A stretch of 64,000 nt of DNA from Seohaeicola saemankumensis (GCF_020171285.1 NZ_JAIUZI010000008.1:186001-250000); one strand, 5' to 3'; shown: positions 1 through 9,638, counted from the first letter of the stretch. Program-made: numbers and translations. The notes: generated by a model from the sequence alone, not told the origin.

Positions 1-471
1 GGCACGCCGGGGTTGATCCTGATGGGGCTGGCGGTGATCGGCGGCGGTGTCGCCACCACCGCGGGCGGGGTCAAGCTGCTGCGGGTCTATGCGCTCTACC
101 TCAACGGGCTGCGCGACATGCAGAGGCTGGTCCACCCGTCGTCCGTCAGCAACGAACAGTCGGGCAACAAGCGAATCCAGAAAAACGGCGCCTTTATCGC
201 CTGGGTGTTCTTTATGCTCTTCGCCTTGTCGCTGACCCTGATCAGCGTGACGCTGGCGGCGCTGGGATCAAGCTTTGAGCAGGCGTTTGTGCTGACCATC
301 GCCACCCTGTCGACCACCGGCCCGCTGATCGAAATTGCCGCCGATACTCCGATCCGGCTGAACGAACTGGGGGCGGCGGCCAAGGGGGTTCTGTGCGCGG
401 CCATGGTGCTGGGTCGCCTTGAAACACTGGCGATCATCGCGCTGTTCACGCCCGATCTTTGGCGCAACTAA
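1..471 (+). CDS. TrkH-family potassium transporter, C-terminal part
   Basis: The reading frame is open from the first base, so the gene starts upstream of the window. The visible 156 residues are the last part of a K+-translocating membrane subunit of the TrkH/KtrB superfamily. A glycine-rich stretch (GGGVATTAGGVKLLRV, residues about 14-29) fits the pore loop and following helix of the last TrkH repeat. Two hydrophobic helices and the family-typical ending GRLETLAIIALF follow. It would move K+ across the inner membrane, normally with a TrkA-type regulatory subunit that is not seen here. The fold assignment is good; whether it is TrkH or TrkG cannot be decided from this fragment. Confidence 0.82.
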   Translation, partial: GTPGLILMGLAVIGGGVATTAGGVKLLRVYALYLNGLRDMQRLVHPSSVSNEQSGNKRIQKNGAFIAWVFFMLFALSLTLISVTLAALGSSFEQAFVLTIATLSTTGPLIEIAADTPIRLNELGAAAKGVLCAAMVLGRLETLAIIALFTPDLWRN

Positions 472-604
472 TGGGCTTGCGTTAATGTGTCTCTTGGACT
501 CTGCTTTTTTCGGGTGGAATATCCCTCGTTGCCACGACATACTTGACTGTGAGGGCGCTGTGGTCTGCATTGCGTGACAAGAACAAAGGCGAGATTTCTA
601 TAAA

Positions 605-844
605 ATGGCTTCGGACAGACAAAACCTCCAGGACGCGTTCCTGAACCACGTTAGAAAAACCAAGGTTCCGGTAACGATTTTTCTGATCAACGGCGTGAAA
701 TTGCAGGGCGTCATTACCTGGTTCGACAATTTCTGCGTGCTGTTGCGCCGCGACGGGCAATCTCAGCTGGTCTATAAACACGCCATCTCGACGATCATGC
801 CGGCGCAGCCGATCAGCCTTTATGAGGGCGAAGACGCTTCTTGA
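605..844 (+). CDS. hfq: RNA chaperone Hfq
   Basis: This 79-residue protein is a complete Sm-like Hfq. The Sm1 segment contains [13 protein letters not shown] and the Sm2 segment ends in YKHAIST, the family-defining YKH motif near residue 57. Hfq forms a hexameric ring that binds small RNAs and A/U-rich mRNA and controls translation and decay. The acidic tail is short, as is usual in alphaproteobacteria. The stop codon overlaps the start of hflX by one base, and hfq-hflX adjacency is widely conserved in Proteobacteria, which supports both calls. The 133 bases upstream probably hold the promoter. Confidence 0.97.
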   Translation: MASDRQNLQDAFLNHVRKTKVPVTIFLINGVKLQGVITWFDNFCVLLRRDGQSQLVYKHAISTIMPAQPISLYEGEDAS

Positions 845-2115
845 TGGAACACGACAGGGTGCGGACCCGGGCCTGGGTGCTGCATCCGGACCTCAAATCC
901 GACAGAGACCGCCGCGACCCCGGTCCGGCGCTTGAAGAGGCCGTGGCGCTGGCCGCGGCCTTGCCCGATCTGGACGTGATCGGCAGCGACGTGGTGCGCC
1001 TGGCCAAGGCGCAGCCCGGGCATCTGTTCGGCTCCGGCAAGATCGAGGAGCTGGATGCCAAGCTGAAGGCGGCCGATGTTGAGCTGGTGCTGATCGACGG
1101 GCCGGTGACCCCGGTGCAGCAGCGCAATCTGGAAAAGGCGTGGAAGGTCAAGATCCTCGACCGGACCGGGCTGATCCTGGAAATCTTCAGCGACCGCGCA
1201 CGCACCCGCGAGGGTGTGCTGCAGGTGGAAATGGCGGCGCTCAGCTACCAGCGGACGCGGCTGGTGCGGGCCTGGACCCACCTGGAACGCCAGCGCGGCG
1301 GCCTGGGCTTTGTCGGCGGTCCCGGCGAAACCCAGATCGAGGCGGACCGGCGCGCCATCGACGAACAGCTGGTGCGCCTGCGCCGGCAGCTCGACAAGGT
1401 GGTCAAGACCCGCGAACTGCACCGCACCGCGCGCGCCAAGGTGCCGTTTCCGATCGTGGCGCTAGTGGGCTATACCAACGCCGGGAAATCGACCCTGTTC
1501 AACCGGCTGACCGGGGCCGAGGTGATGGCCAAGGACATGCTGTTCGCCACGCTCGACCCGACCATGCGGCGGGTGCAGCTGCCCGACGGGCCGGAGGTGA
1601 TCCTGTCCGATACGGTGGGGTTCATCTCGGATCTGCCGACCGAGTTGGTCGCGGCGTTTCGCGCGACGCTGGAAGAGGTGCTGGCCGCCGACCTGATCGT
1701 GCATGTGCGCGACATCAGCCACGCCAGCACCGAAGAGCAGGCGCAGGATGTCGAGGCGATCCTGACCTCGCTGGGCGTCGACGACTCGCGCGCCCGGCTG
1801 GAGGTCTGGAACAAGCTGGACCTGCTTGAGGAAGACCCGCGCGCGGCCATGCGCACGCGCGCGGACCGCGACCCCGACGTCTTTGCCATATCGGCGTTGA
1901 CCGGCGAGGGACTGCCCGCGCTGCTCGCGGCGGTGGCGGAGAAATTGCAGGGCGTGCGCCGCGAAGAGCGGCTGCACCTTGCATTTTCCGAAGGACGCAA
2001 GCGCGCTTGGCTGTTCGAACAGGACCTCGTGCAGTCCGAAGAGCAGACCGAAGACGGGTTCGACATCACCGTCTTGTGGACCGCGCGCCAGGAAGCCCAG
2101 TTCGCCGCATTGTGA
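844..2115 (+). CDS. hflX: Ribosome-associated GTPase HflX
   Basis: This is a 423-residue Obg/HflX-type GTPase. The N-terminal HflX domain (about residues 20-110) is followed by a helical linker with RGGLGFVGGPGETQIE and the G domain. In the G domain, G1 is GYTNAGKST (about 209), G3 is DTVGF (about 256) and G4 is NKLD (about 323). HflX splits or rescues stalled 70S ribosomes under stress. The ATG at 844 overlaps the hfq stop (TGATG); a TTG at 841 is possible but less likely. Translation is probably coupled to hfq. Confidence 0.95.
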   Translation: MEHDRVRTRAWVLHPDLKSDRDRRDPGPALEEAVALAAALPDLDVIGSDVVRLAKAQPGHLFGSGKIEELDAKLKAADVELVLIDGPVTPVQQRNLEKAWKVKILDRTGLILEIFSDRARTREGVLQVEMAALSYQRTRLVRAWTHLERQRGGLGFVGGPGETQIEADRRAIDEQLVRLRRQLDKVVKTRELHRTARAKVPFPIVALVGYTNAGKSTLFNRLTGAEVMAKDMLFATLDPTMRRVQLPDGPEVILSDTVGFISDLPTELVAAFRATLEEVLAADLIVHVRDISHASTEEQAQDVEAILTSLGVDDSRARLEVWNKLDLLEEDPRAAMRTRADRDPDVFAISALTGEGLPALLAAVAEKLQGVRREERLHLAFSEGRKRAWLFEQDLVQSEEQTEDGFDITVLWTARQEAQFAAL

Positions 2116-2120
2116 AACGC

Positions 2121-2166
2121 CAAAATTCTTTCAAAGAATTTTGCACGGAAAATTTGAAATTTTCCG
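2121..2166. terminator. Paired palindromes between convergent hflX and antiporter genes
   Basis: Two near-perfect inverted repeats lie head to tail. The first is CAAAATTCTTT-c-AAAGAATTTTG (2121-2143) and the second is CGGAAAATTT-g-AAATTTTCCG (2146-2166). Each arm contains A/T tracts, so a transcript from either side would form an A/T-rich hairpin next to a U-run. The position between two convergent stops (2115 and 2173) suggests a bidirectional terminator. The same double design recurs after mfd. Confidence 0.7.
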
Positions 2167-2172
2167 GCGGCG

Positions 2173-3348
2173 TCACGCGTCGGGCGGCGGGTTGACGCGG
2201 GCGATGGCCCTGGCGGCGGCAATCGGCCCGACCAGTTCGAAAACCACCGTGGCACCGATGGTCAGCGCCATGATCATGTCGCCGTATTCGGGCAGGTGGT
2301 CCGCGGCGATCAGCGCCATGCCGATGGCGACACCGGCCTGCGGCAGCAGGGCGGGGCCGTACCAGAGCCGCTGGTTCGCGGGCACCTGGGCGATCGCGCC
2401 GCCCCAGAGCCCGCCCACGACCCGTCCGAGGCCGCGCAACAGGATATAGCCGGCCCCGAACCAGCCCAGCGCGCGCAGCGCCTCGGCGTCGAGGGTGGCA
2501 CCGGCGAGGATGAAGAAGATCACCAGAAACGGCCATTGCACGCTTTCGATCTCGTGGAACGCCTTTGTGTGGTGCCGGGCGAGGTTGACGATGACGGTGC
2601 CGACGGTCATGCCGGTGATCAGGTAGGACAGGTCAAGCAGCAGCGCGAGCCCCGCGGTCAGGAAGACCAGCCCGAGCGCCTCGATCCGGAGCGGTTCACC
2701 ATCCGACAGCCGGCCTGTCAGCAGCGCCGCCGGCAGCCCGATGGCCAGCCCCAGCGCGACCGAGCCGGCGATTTCCTTGACCGCGAGCGACAGGACGCCG
2801 GCCCCGCCGGTGCTGCCCTCAAGCCCCGTGGCCAGCACGATGATGAGGCTGAACACGATCAGGCCCCAGGCGTCGTCGATGGCCACGATCCCTTTCAGGG
2901 TCCGGGTGAAGGCGCTGTCGGTCCGGGATTGGCGGATCACATCGAAAGTGGCGGCCGGATCGGTGGCGGTCGCCAGGGCGCCCAGCACCAGCGCGGCGGC
3001 AAGCGGCAGACCCATCGCCCAGAGGCCCAGCGCGACGATGGCCAGCGTCGCGATCACGATGCACAGCGAGATCACCAAGATCGCCCGGCCATGCTGCACC
3101 ATCGCCCGCAGCGACAGGCTGCTGCCCAGCAGGAAGGCCACCATCGTCAGGGCGATGATCGAGACCAGCGGATAGAGTTGCGTCACCGTGTCCGGGATCA
3201 GGTCATATCCGGATTGTCCGGCGATCAACCCGCAACCGAGCAACAGCGTGACGCGGGGCAGGCGGGTGCGGTCGCCGATACGGTCAGCGGCCAGCCCGGC
3301 CAGAAACAGCAGGCCCAGGGCGATCAGTGACAGGGCGATCTGTTCCAT
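2173..3348 (-). CDS. Cation/proton antiporter (CPA2-type)
   Basis: A 391-residue polytopic membrane protein with about 11-12 hydrophobic segments. It has the Na+/H+ exchanger family signatures ATATDPAAT (about residues 145-153) and IVAIDDAWGL (about 175-184). These correspond to the unwound-helix TD motif and the acidic pair used for ion/proton exchange in CPA2 transporters. It likely exchanges Na+ or K+ for protons at the inner membrane. There is no C-terminal TrkA-N/RCK domain, unlike KefB/KefC, so it is a short antiporter. It lies 4 bases from the acylase gene upstream, which suggests co-transcription. The transported ion cannot be read from the sequence. Confidence 0.85.
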   Translation of the reverse strand: MEQIALSLIALGLLFLAGLAADRIGDRTRLPRVTLLLGCGLIAGQSGYDLIPDTVTQLYPLVSIIALTMVAFLLGSSLSLRAMVQHGRAILVISLCIVIATLAIVALGLWAMGLPLAAALVLGALATATDPAATFDVIRQSRTDSAFTRTLKGIVAIDDAWGLIVFSLIIVLATGLEGSTGGAGVLSLAVKEIAGSVALGLAIGLPAALLTGRLSDGEPLRIEALGLVFLTAGLALLLDLSYLITGMTVGTVIVNLARHHTKAFHEIESVQWPFLVIFFILAGATLDAEALRALGWFGAGYILLRGLGRVVGGLWGGAIAQVPANQRLWYGPALLPQAGVAIGMALIAADHLPEYGDMIMALTIGATVVFELVGPIAAARAIARVNPPPDA

Positions 3349-3352
3349 GGCC

Positions 3353-5821
3353 CTAGGGCCGCCGTGGCATCAGCCGGGTCACGCCGACAGAGGCCGCGCG
3401 GGCCAGATCCGCGTCCAGCGACATCGGGATATATTCACCGCGCCGCCACAGCTGGGCCATGTCATCGTAGTGGCGGGACAGGAAATGGCCCGATTGCCCG
3501 GTGGCGATCACAAAGACCGAGCTGTCGGGGTCGGCGAAATCGTAGACCCCGCGATAGCCGGCGCCGTGCACGTTTTCGAACGGGTCGGGATCCCGGCCCG
3601 AGCTCAGCCCGCGTTGCAGGGTGTTGTCGCCGCCGCTGGTGGACTGGCGGATGTTCACGAAGTAGCGCAGCACCGGCACGCTGCCCAGGATCGGGTGATC
3701 GTGGGTGGCTTGATGCGCGTCGCCCCAGCGCAGGGTTTCCAGCGCGGTGCCGTATTTGTCGCCGATCCAGACCAGCGCGTCGTCCAGCGCGAGGCGCGCC
3801 ATTTCGGTACAGCTTTCCTGCGGCGCGCTCTGGCGGACATCGCACCAGGCGGCGGCGCCGTCGATGTTGCGGAACACCCGCTCCAGGAACACCGGCTCCA
3901 CGTGGTTGAACTCATCCGCCAGCGGGCCGAGGTCATCGGCGATCAGCCGTTTCTGCAGGGCACGGATCCAGGCGGCATAGATCAGCGGCTCGGGCAGGTG
4001 TTCGTTCATCTCGCCGTTCCAGTCCGCCAGCAGCGCCAGGGCGATCTGGCGCTGGCGTTCGGGCGTGCCCTCGGGGGCGGCCTGGCCGGTGAACCACAGG
4101 TCGGCCCCGATCAGCGGCAGCAGCGAACGGGCGGTATAGCTGACCGGGTCGAGCTGCGCCTCGATAAAGCTGTCGCGGGTATGGACCTGCCGGGACTGCA
4201 TCAGCCGCTGCCAGCGGTAGATCCGCTGGGTGTCGCCCCAGAGATAGGAGACGTGGTTGGGAAAGGGCCGTTCGAGGATCTTGTTGTTGGTGTTGCCCAG
4301 AATGCCGCCGCGCGGTGCGATGAATTCGGGGTTTGCCGCATAGGGCGCGCGCCCGTCCCAGCGGTTTTCGCTGCGCCAGCCCTGCGCCGGCAGCCGTCCG
4401 CGGCTCTGGTGCCGGGGGTCGCGGCGGGGGGCGGCGCCCAGCGTCTTCATCGCGATGGTGGTCTGGTCGACCAGCGTCAGGTTCTGTGACGGCGCGACAA
4501 AGCCTTCGGCGGCGGCAATCGCCTGCTGGACGCTGCTGGCGCGCATGAGGCCCATCGCGGCGCTGAGCGTGGTGTCGCGCGGGCTGAGCCCGGTCCAGCC
4601 GAGCGCCGCGACATGGCCGGGCGGCGTGATGGTTTCAAGGTTATAGACACTGCCCGGCAACACGGGGCCGTTTTCGGTCCAGCGCAGGGTCAGGGTGATC
4701 GGGCGGGCGTCCTTGATCTCGATGATCGAGGGGCGCGTTTCAAAGGTCTTGTAACCCTGCGGGGTCAGGTATTCTTCGCGGTTGTCGGGGTTGAGCCGTT
4801 CGATGAACAGATCCTGGTCATCCATGTAGGAAGAGGTGAGCCCCCAGCCCAGCCGGGTGCTGCGCCCGGTGAGAACCACCGGAACGCCGGGCATCGTGCC
4901 GCCGATGACGCCGCCTGACGACAGCTCCAGCCGGGCCAGGTACCACGGCGAGGGCGCAGAAAAATTCAGGTGCGGATCGTTGGCCAGCAGGGTGCCGCCC
5001 GAGGCCGAACGCGACGGCGCGGCGGCCCATGCGTTCGAGGCCCCGCCCAACCCGCGGCGCGGAAACGGGGACAGTGGCGTGTCGGGCATCGGTTGGCCCT
5101 CGGCGTATCGCGGCAGTCCGGGGAACAGGGCCGCGTATTCGGGCAGGGCGGCGACGCCGGTTCCGGGGGCCTCGGGCAGGATGTCGGCCAGCCGCGCCGG
5201 GTCCGCCAGCATCAGCGCGGTGCGCGCGCGCAGCACCTCGTTCTGCATGTGGCCGCTTTGCTGCAGCGCCATCAGTTTGACCAGCGCCAGCGAATCCGCC
5301 GGTTGCCAGGGCGCCACGGGGGCGTTGAACAGGAACATTTCCGGGGCGCCGCGCCCCAGCGCATCTTCGTTGATCTCGGCCAGCCGCGCGTTCACCCCGG
5401 CGGAATAGGCCCGCAGGGCGGTCAGTGTGTCGGGGTCCTGATGTTCGACCGATTGCTGGGCCAGCCGGTAAATGTCGAGCCGCCGCATCAGGCGGTCGAC
5501 CTCGGCGGTGCGCACGCCAAAGACTTCGGACAGCCGTCCCTGCGCCGAGCGGCGCGCGATCGTCATCTGCCACAGCCGGTCCTGCGCGTGAGCGTAACCG
5601 AGCCCAAAGAACACATCCGCGTCGGTTTCGGCAAAAATATGCGGCACATTGGCATTGTCGCGCACGATTTCCGCCGGTCCGCTCAGCCCGTGCACGGCAA
5701 CGGTGCGGTCGTAATCCGGCAGCGACTGAGACGCGAGGTAGTAGACCAGCGCAACGCCGAGCACGACCAGAAGCACCAGCCCGGCAGCGATGCGCAGCAG
5801 CCAACGAAAGACGGTTCCCAT
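3353..5821 (-). CDS. Penicillin acylase family protein (Ntn hydrolase)
   Basis: An 822-residue member of the penicillin/acyl-homoserine-lactone acylase family. These are N-terminal nucleophile hydrolases that cut themselves into alpha and beta chains. A single N-terminal helix (FRWLLRIAAGLVLLVVLG) anchors or exports it. The alpha-chain motif GYAHAQDRLWQM is present near residue 75. The expected beta-chain nucleophile is Ser262 in GGASNAWA. The reading frame is open for 27 more codons upstream, but the ATG at 5821 sits directly before the membrane segment. Family members cleave amide-linked acyl chains. Substrates include beta-lactams, AHLs and other N-acyl compounds, and the choice here is not visible. 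Confidence 0.88.
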   Translation of the reverse strand: MGTVFRWLLRIAAGLVLLVVLGVALVYYLASQSLPDYDRTVAVHGLSGPAEIVRDNANVPHIFAETDADVFFGLGYAHAQDRLWQMTIARRSAQGRLSEVFGVRTAEVDRLMRRLDIYRLAQQSVEHQDPDTLTALRAYSAGVNARLAEINEDALGRGAPEMFLFNAPVAPWQPADSLALVKLMALQQSGHMQNEVLRARTALMLADPARLADILPEAPGTGVAALPEYAALFPGLPRYAEGQPMPDTPLSPFPRRGLGGASNAWAAAPSRSASGGTLLANDPHLNFSAPSPWYLARLELSSGGVIGGTMPGVPVVLTGRSTRLGWGLTSSYMDDQDLFIERLNPDNREEYLTPQGYKTFETRPSIIEIKDARPITLTLRWTENGPVLPGSVYNLETITPPGHVAALGWTGLSPRDTTLSAAMGLMRASSVQQAIAAAEGFVAPSQNLTLVDQTTIAMKTLGAAPRRDPRHQSRGRLPAQGWRSENRWDGRAPYAANPEFIAPRGGILGNTNNKILERPFPNHVSYLWGDTQRIYRWQRLMQSRQVHTRDSFIEAQLDPVSYTARSLLPLIGADLWFTGQAAPEGTPERQRQIALALLADWNGEMNEHLPEPLIYAAWIRALQKRLIADDLGPLADEFNHVEPVFLERVFRNIDGAAAWCDVRQSAPQESCTEMARLALDDALVWIGDKYGTALETLRWGDAHQATHDHPILGSVPVLRYFVNIRQSTSGGDNTLQRGLSSGRDPDPFENVHGAGYRGVYDFADPDSSVFVIATGQSGHFLSRHYDDMAQLWRRGEYIPMSLDADLARAASVGVTRLMPRRP

Positions 5822-5995
5822 GGTTTTCCCGTTTGTGCCCGTTTCGACGCGGCCTGAAACGCGCAAGGCAGGGGCGCGGACAGGTCCAGAATTGCGGCCC
5901 AACCTAAGGGAATACGTCAGCCGGGGAAAGGCGGCAGCCGCGCGGTGTCGGATGCCGTCACGGCAGGCCCGCCAGAGGGCCCGCCAAAGCCGCGA

Positions 5996-6574
5996 TCAGG
6001 GGATGATGCGGGTGTATTTGGTGCCTTCGAGCGAGGCACCGGCATAGATGCCGGCCTGTCCGAACACCGCCGCCAGGATCGGCGAGCGCAGGGTGTTGGT
6101 GTCGGTCGCCATGGCGTCGCCCTGGTCGTTGAGCACATAGACCAGATCGGCCCCGGCGGCCCAGCCCGAGGACCGGCGGAACCCGGCCAGCGCATCGTCG
6201 GTCATGAAGAACAGCACGTGGGCATATTGCTGTGCGCCGATCTGGAACCCGGCGCTGCCTTTGACGGTCGAATAATAGTCGACGGTGACGCCGTTGACCC
6301 GCAGCGCGCCGCGCCCGAATGCGCCGCCAAAGCCAAAGCCCGCCTCGGTCACCAGCGGCATGACCAGCATGCCGGTCGACTTTTCCGCCAGTGTCAGGGT
6401 GTTGGGATACTGTCCGTACATCTGGTTCAGCGTCGCGTCGACGCGGGCGTCGATCTTGGCCGCGTTGTTGCTGCCCACGCCGTTGCCGCAGGCGGCGGTG
6501 ACACCGGCCGCGGCCAGTCCGGAAAGCGCGAAGGCGCGGCGTGTCAGCCGGTTCGGTGGAGTGCTGCTCATCAT
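5996..6574 (-). CDS. YSC84/SYLF-domain lipoprotein
   Basis: A 192-residue protein with a twin-arginine-like leader ending in a lipobox: RLTRRAFALSGLAAAGVTAAC, where Cys29 would be lipidated. The rest matches the SYLF (YSC84, DUF500) lipid-binding domain, with glycine-rich GFGFGGAFGRGALRV near residues 75-90 and the family-typical motif QQYAHVLFFMTDDAL. Bacterial members are envelope lipoproteins thought to bind phospholipid; their physiological role is not established. It lies downstream of, and on the opposite strand from, no obvious partner, so it is probably monocistronic. Confidence 0.8.
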   Translation of the reverse strand: MMSSTPPNRLTRRAFALSGLAAAGVTAACGNGVGSNNAAKIDARVDATLNQMYGQYPNTLTLAEKSTGMLVMPLVTEAGFGFGGAFGRGALRVNGVTVDYYSTVKGSAGFQIGAQQYAHVLFFMTDDALAGFRRSSGWAAGADLVYVLNDQGDAMATDTNTLRSPILAAVFGQAGIYAGASLEGTKYTRIIP

Positions 6575-6714
6575 ATTGTTGCCTGTCTCTGGTACCTGAT
6601 TTGGCCGGTTTATCCGGCCTTGCCGCTACATATACGCCCATCACCGGGGGCTGTCACGCGGCAACAGGGCTGATTCGGCGGGTTATCGCCAGTGATCAGG
6701 TGGATTTGAACGGA

Positions 6715-8412
6715 TCAGAGCAGAAAATCGGATTCGGTGACCGTGGTGACCCCGGACAGGATAATGCGCAGATCGGCGGTGCCGTCGCCATCGGCATCGA
6801 CAAGCACCCGCAGGTCGGTTCCCGAGGCGCGCACCGACACATGCGGTCCGGTGCCGGTGAACCCGCCGCCGATGGCAAAGGAGAAGGGCGCGGCGGCGAG
6901 GGGTGAGAGATCGATCCGGTCCTGGCCGGACACAAAGTCGATTATCTCGTCGCTGGCGGACAACGGGCTGTCGTCGATGCCGTGAAACCGGAACACATCC
7001 GCCCCGTCGCCGCCCATCATCCGGTCCTGGCCCAGGCCACCGATCAGCAGGTCGTCGCCCGCATCGCCATACATCTCGTCATTGCCGCCCTGGCCGATCA
7101 GCACGTCATCGTCGCCGCCGCCCCACATCAGGTCGTTGCCGGCGCCACCCAGCAGCCGGTCCTGGCCACGCGCACCCAACAGCACGTCATCCCCGGCATG
7201 GCCGCGCAGGTCGTCGTCTCCGGTCTGGCCGCGCAGCGCGTCGTTGCCCCGCCCGCCGGTCAGCCGGTCATCGCCGCTGCCGCCGATCAGCGTGTCGTCG
7301 CCACTGCCGCCGGTCAGCCGGTCGTCGCCCTGCCGGCCGGTCAGCCGGTCGTCGCCGGGACCGCCGTTCAGCGCGTTGTCCGCCACGTTGCCGCTGATCC
7401 GATCGTCGCCCGTGCCACCGAGGGCGTTTTCGATCAGGGACTGCAGATCGTCCTGATAAAGCAGGGCGTTATAGATGTTTCCACTGGCGTAGATGCCGCT
7501 TGCGAGCCGGGCGAGCTGGGCCGCGTCAAACAGCGAGGCCGCCCCCGGCGCCAGGTCAATGGCCAGATCGGTGGCATAGGCCGACAGGTCGTATGTGTCG
7601 ATGCCGCCACCGTCCCAGACCGTGGCGAAAATCCGGTTGGCGCCGGGGTTGATCGCGTTGCGCCCGTCAACACCGGTGATCCCCGAACCGGGGGTCCAGC
7701 TGTAGACGGTGTCGCCCGCGTTGGTGGTGAAATCCGCGCCGTAGAGGTACTGCAGCGCCGCGATGTCCAGCATCATGAAGCTCTGGGCATAGCCCCAGGT
7801 CTCGTTCGTGTAGCCGCTGAGCGCGCCGCCGACATAGGACCGGTAGGTCATCAGCGTGTATTCCATCGCGTCATAAGCGGCCGGAACCGCGCCAAAGGCC
7901 CCGGCGGAATGGGCGTGGTCCAGCCCCAGCGCGTGACCGATTTCGTGCAGCATGGTCAGGTGGGCGTAATTGCCCGCGCGGGGCGCGGTGTAATCATATC
8001 GCACCGTCGAGAACCAGACGTCGCCGCCGCTGGGTTCGGTCGAGGGGAGATAGGCCCAGGCGGTGCCGGCCCCATAAGGGTTCAGGTTGGTCTGGGCCAG
8101 CCGCAGGTGGGCATTGGCGGACGTGGTTTCAGCCAGCCGCAGACCGGTGAACCCCTCGATTGCAAAGCCATCGTTGGCGGCATTGCCAAAGTTCACCTCG
8201 AGCGCGCGCCGCGCCGCGGTCTGCATCGTTGCGGTCAGCGCAAAGAACCCGGCGTCCTCGCCGCCGCCATACTCGTTGCCATAGACCGAGTCCGAGGTCG
8301 GGAAGGAAAACCGCACTGTCGGGTCGGCCCACGACCGGTAGGCCAGCACACCGTCGATGCGGTCATCGCCGCTGGAGGTGATGAAAGACAGGGTGTGCCC
8401 GGTGCCGGTCAT
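6715..8412 (-). CDS. Serralysin-like M10 metalloprotease with RTX repeats
   Basis: The N-terminal half is a zincin with the metzincin zinc site HEIGHALGLDH (residues 156-166) and a Met-turn at about residue 188 (LMTYRS). The C-terminal half holds roughly a dozen GGxGxDxLx calcium-binding nonapeptides, typical of substrates of type I secretion. It has no Sec signal, as expected for an RTX exoprotein. The frame is open to 8460, but ATG 8412 has a good GGAG ribosome site about 8 bases upstream. The repeat DNA is itself internally repetitive (about 7000-7400). No ABC/MFP exporter gene lies beside it in the window. It is probably a secreted protease for polymer scavenging. Confidence 0.87.
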   Translation of the reverse strand: MTGTGHTLSFITSSGDDRIDGVLAYRSWADPTVRFSFPTSDSVYGNEYGGGEDAGFFALTATMQTAARRALEVNFGNAANDGFAIEGFTGLRLAETTSANAHLRLAQTNLNPYGAGTAWAYLPSTEPSGGDVWFSTVRYDYTAPRAGNYAHLTMLHEIGHALGLDHAHSAGAFGAVPAAYDAMEYTLMTYRSYVGGALSGYTNETWGYAQSFMMLDIAALQYLYGADFTTNAGDTVYSWTPGSGITGVDGRNAINPGANRIFATVWDGGGIDTYDLSAYATDLAIDLAPGAASLFDAAQLARLASGIYASGNIYNALLYQDDLQSLIENALGGTGDDRISGNVADNALNGGPGDDRLTGRQGDDRLTGGSGDDTLIGGSGDDRLTGGRGNDALRGQTGDDDLRGHAGDDVLLGARGQDRLLGGAGNDLMWGGGDDDVLIGQGGNDEMYGDAGDDLLIGGLGQDRMMGGDGADVFRFHGIDDSPLSASDEIIDFVSGQDRIDLSPLAAAPFSFAIGGGFTGTGPHVSVRASGTDLRVLVDADGDGTADLRIILSGVTTVTESDFLL

Positions 8413-8523
8413 GGCGCAGCTCCAATCAGCGGTTGCGGGCGCGATGGCGCGCCCGCCCAAAGTGCTGGGTTCAATGGCTGCAGCTTAGCCCAGGCGCCGG
8501 GGCTGTTCCAGAGCCGGGCGGGG

Positions 8524-9522
8524 TCAGCCGTTCAGCAGGCGCGCCGCCGCCGGTGCGAAATAGGTCAGCACCCCGTCACACCCGGCGCGTTTGAACGCCA
8601 TCAGGCTTTCCATCATCACCTTTTCGCCGTCGATCCAGCCGTTCTGGGCGGCGGCCTGGATCATCGCGTATTCGCCGCTGACCTGGTAGGCAAAGGTCGG
8701 CACGCCGAACGTGTCCTTCACCCGCCGGCAGATATCGAGATAGGGCAGGCCGGGTTTGACCATCACCATGTCGGCGCCTTCGGTCAGGTCGCGTTCGACC
8801 AGCCGCAGCGCCTCGTTCGAATTGGCCGGGTCCATCTGATAGGTGTTCTTGTCGCCGGTCAGCGCGCCGCTGGCGCCCACCGCGTCGCGGAACGGGCCGT
8901 AAAAGGCGCTGGCGTATTTCGCGGTATAGGACAGGATCATCACCTTCTGGTGGCCCTCGGATTCCAGCGCCTGCCGCATCGACCCGATCCGCCCGTCCAT
9001 CATGTCGCTGGGGCCGATGATGTCGGCGCCCGCCTCGGCCTGGGCCAGTGTCATCTTGACCAGCGCCTCGACCGTGCGGTCATTGACGATCTCGCCGTCC
9101 ACCACATAGCCGTCATGACCGTTGATGTTATAGGGATCCAGCGCCACGTCGGTCATCACCGTCATCTCGGGCACCGCGTCCTTGATGGCGCGGATGGCGC
9201 GGTTAGCGATGTTGTCGGGGTTCCAGGCCTCGGCGCAGTCCTCGGTGCGCTGCTCCAGCGGGGTATAGGGAAAGATGCACATCGCCGGGATGCCCAGGGC
9301 CTGCGCCTCGCGCGCGGCCTCGGCGATCTTGTCGACACTGCGCCGCATCACACCCGGCATCGACGGCACCGGCTCTTCCTCGCCCTTGCCCTCGCGCACA
9401 AAGACGGGCCAGATCAGGTCGCCGGTCGCCAGATAGTTTTCGCGCACCAGCCCCCGGATGCCCGGAGTTTGTCGCGCGCGGCGCAGGCGGGTGGCGGGAA
9501 ACGGGGCGACCGTGGGTTTCAT
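8524..9522 (-). CDS. hemB: Delta-aminolevulinic acid dehydratase (porphobilinogen synthase)
   Basis: A 332-residue HemB, which condenses two molecules of 5-aminolevulinate into porphobilinogen on the way to heme, vitamin B12 and bacteriochlorophyll. Catalytic lysines lie in the expected contexts LSYTAKYASAFYGPFRDA and MVKPGLPYLDI. The metal-site region lacks the three-cysteine zinc motif and looks like the Mg-dependent type. The longer open frame to 9597 is unlikely because ATG 9522 has a strong AAGGAGAT ribosome site. Housekeeping gene; neighbours are unrelated. Confidence 0.96.
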   Translation of the reverse strand: MKPTVAPFPATRLRRARQTPGIRGLVRENYLATGDLIWPVFVREGKGEEEPVPSMPGVMRRSVDKIAEAAREAQALGIPAMCIFPYTPLEQRTEDCAEAWNPDNIANRAIRAIKDAVPEMTVMTDVALDPYNINGHDGYVVDGEIVNDRTVEALVKMTLAQAEAGADIIGPSDMMDGRIGSMRQALESEGHQKVMILSYTAKYASAFYGPFRDAVGASGALTGDKNTYQMDPANSNEALRLVERDLTEGADMVMVKPGLPYLDICRRVKDTFGVPTFAYQVSGEYAMIQAAAQNGWIDGEKVMMESLMAFKRAGCDGVLTYFAPAAARLLNG

Positions 9523-9638
9523 GGCGGATCTCCTTGAACAATTATGCATTGGGTGGCATGGAAAACCGCCGCTCACAAGAGTATCAATGCCCGGCACGGG
9601 CGTGTGGCAACGGGCAGACGGACAAAAGGGCAGGTCAA

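Noticed and set aside
7180..7400. Dense repeats that could be mistaken for a CRISPR or tandem repeat
   Set aside because: They are the codons of the RTX nonapeptides: spacing is 27 bases with drifting sequence and no unique spacers.
6982..9537. 851-codon plus-strand open frame opposite the RTX protease and hemB
   Set aside because: It is antisense to two well-supported genes and its composition follows the complement of the RTX repeats; it has no ribosome site or recognisable domain.
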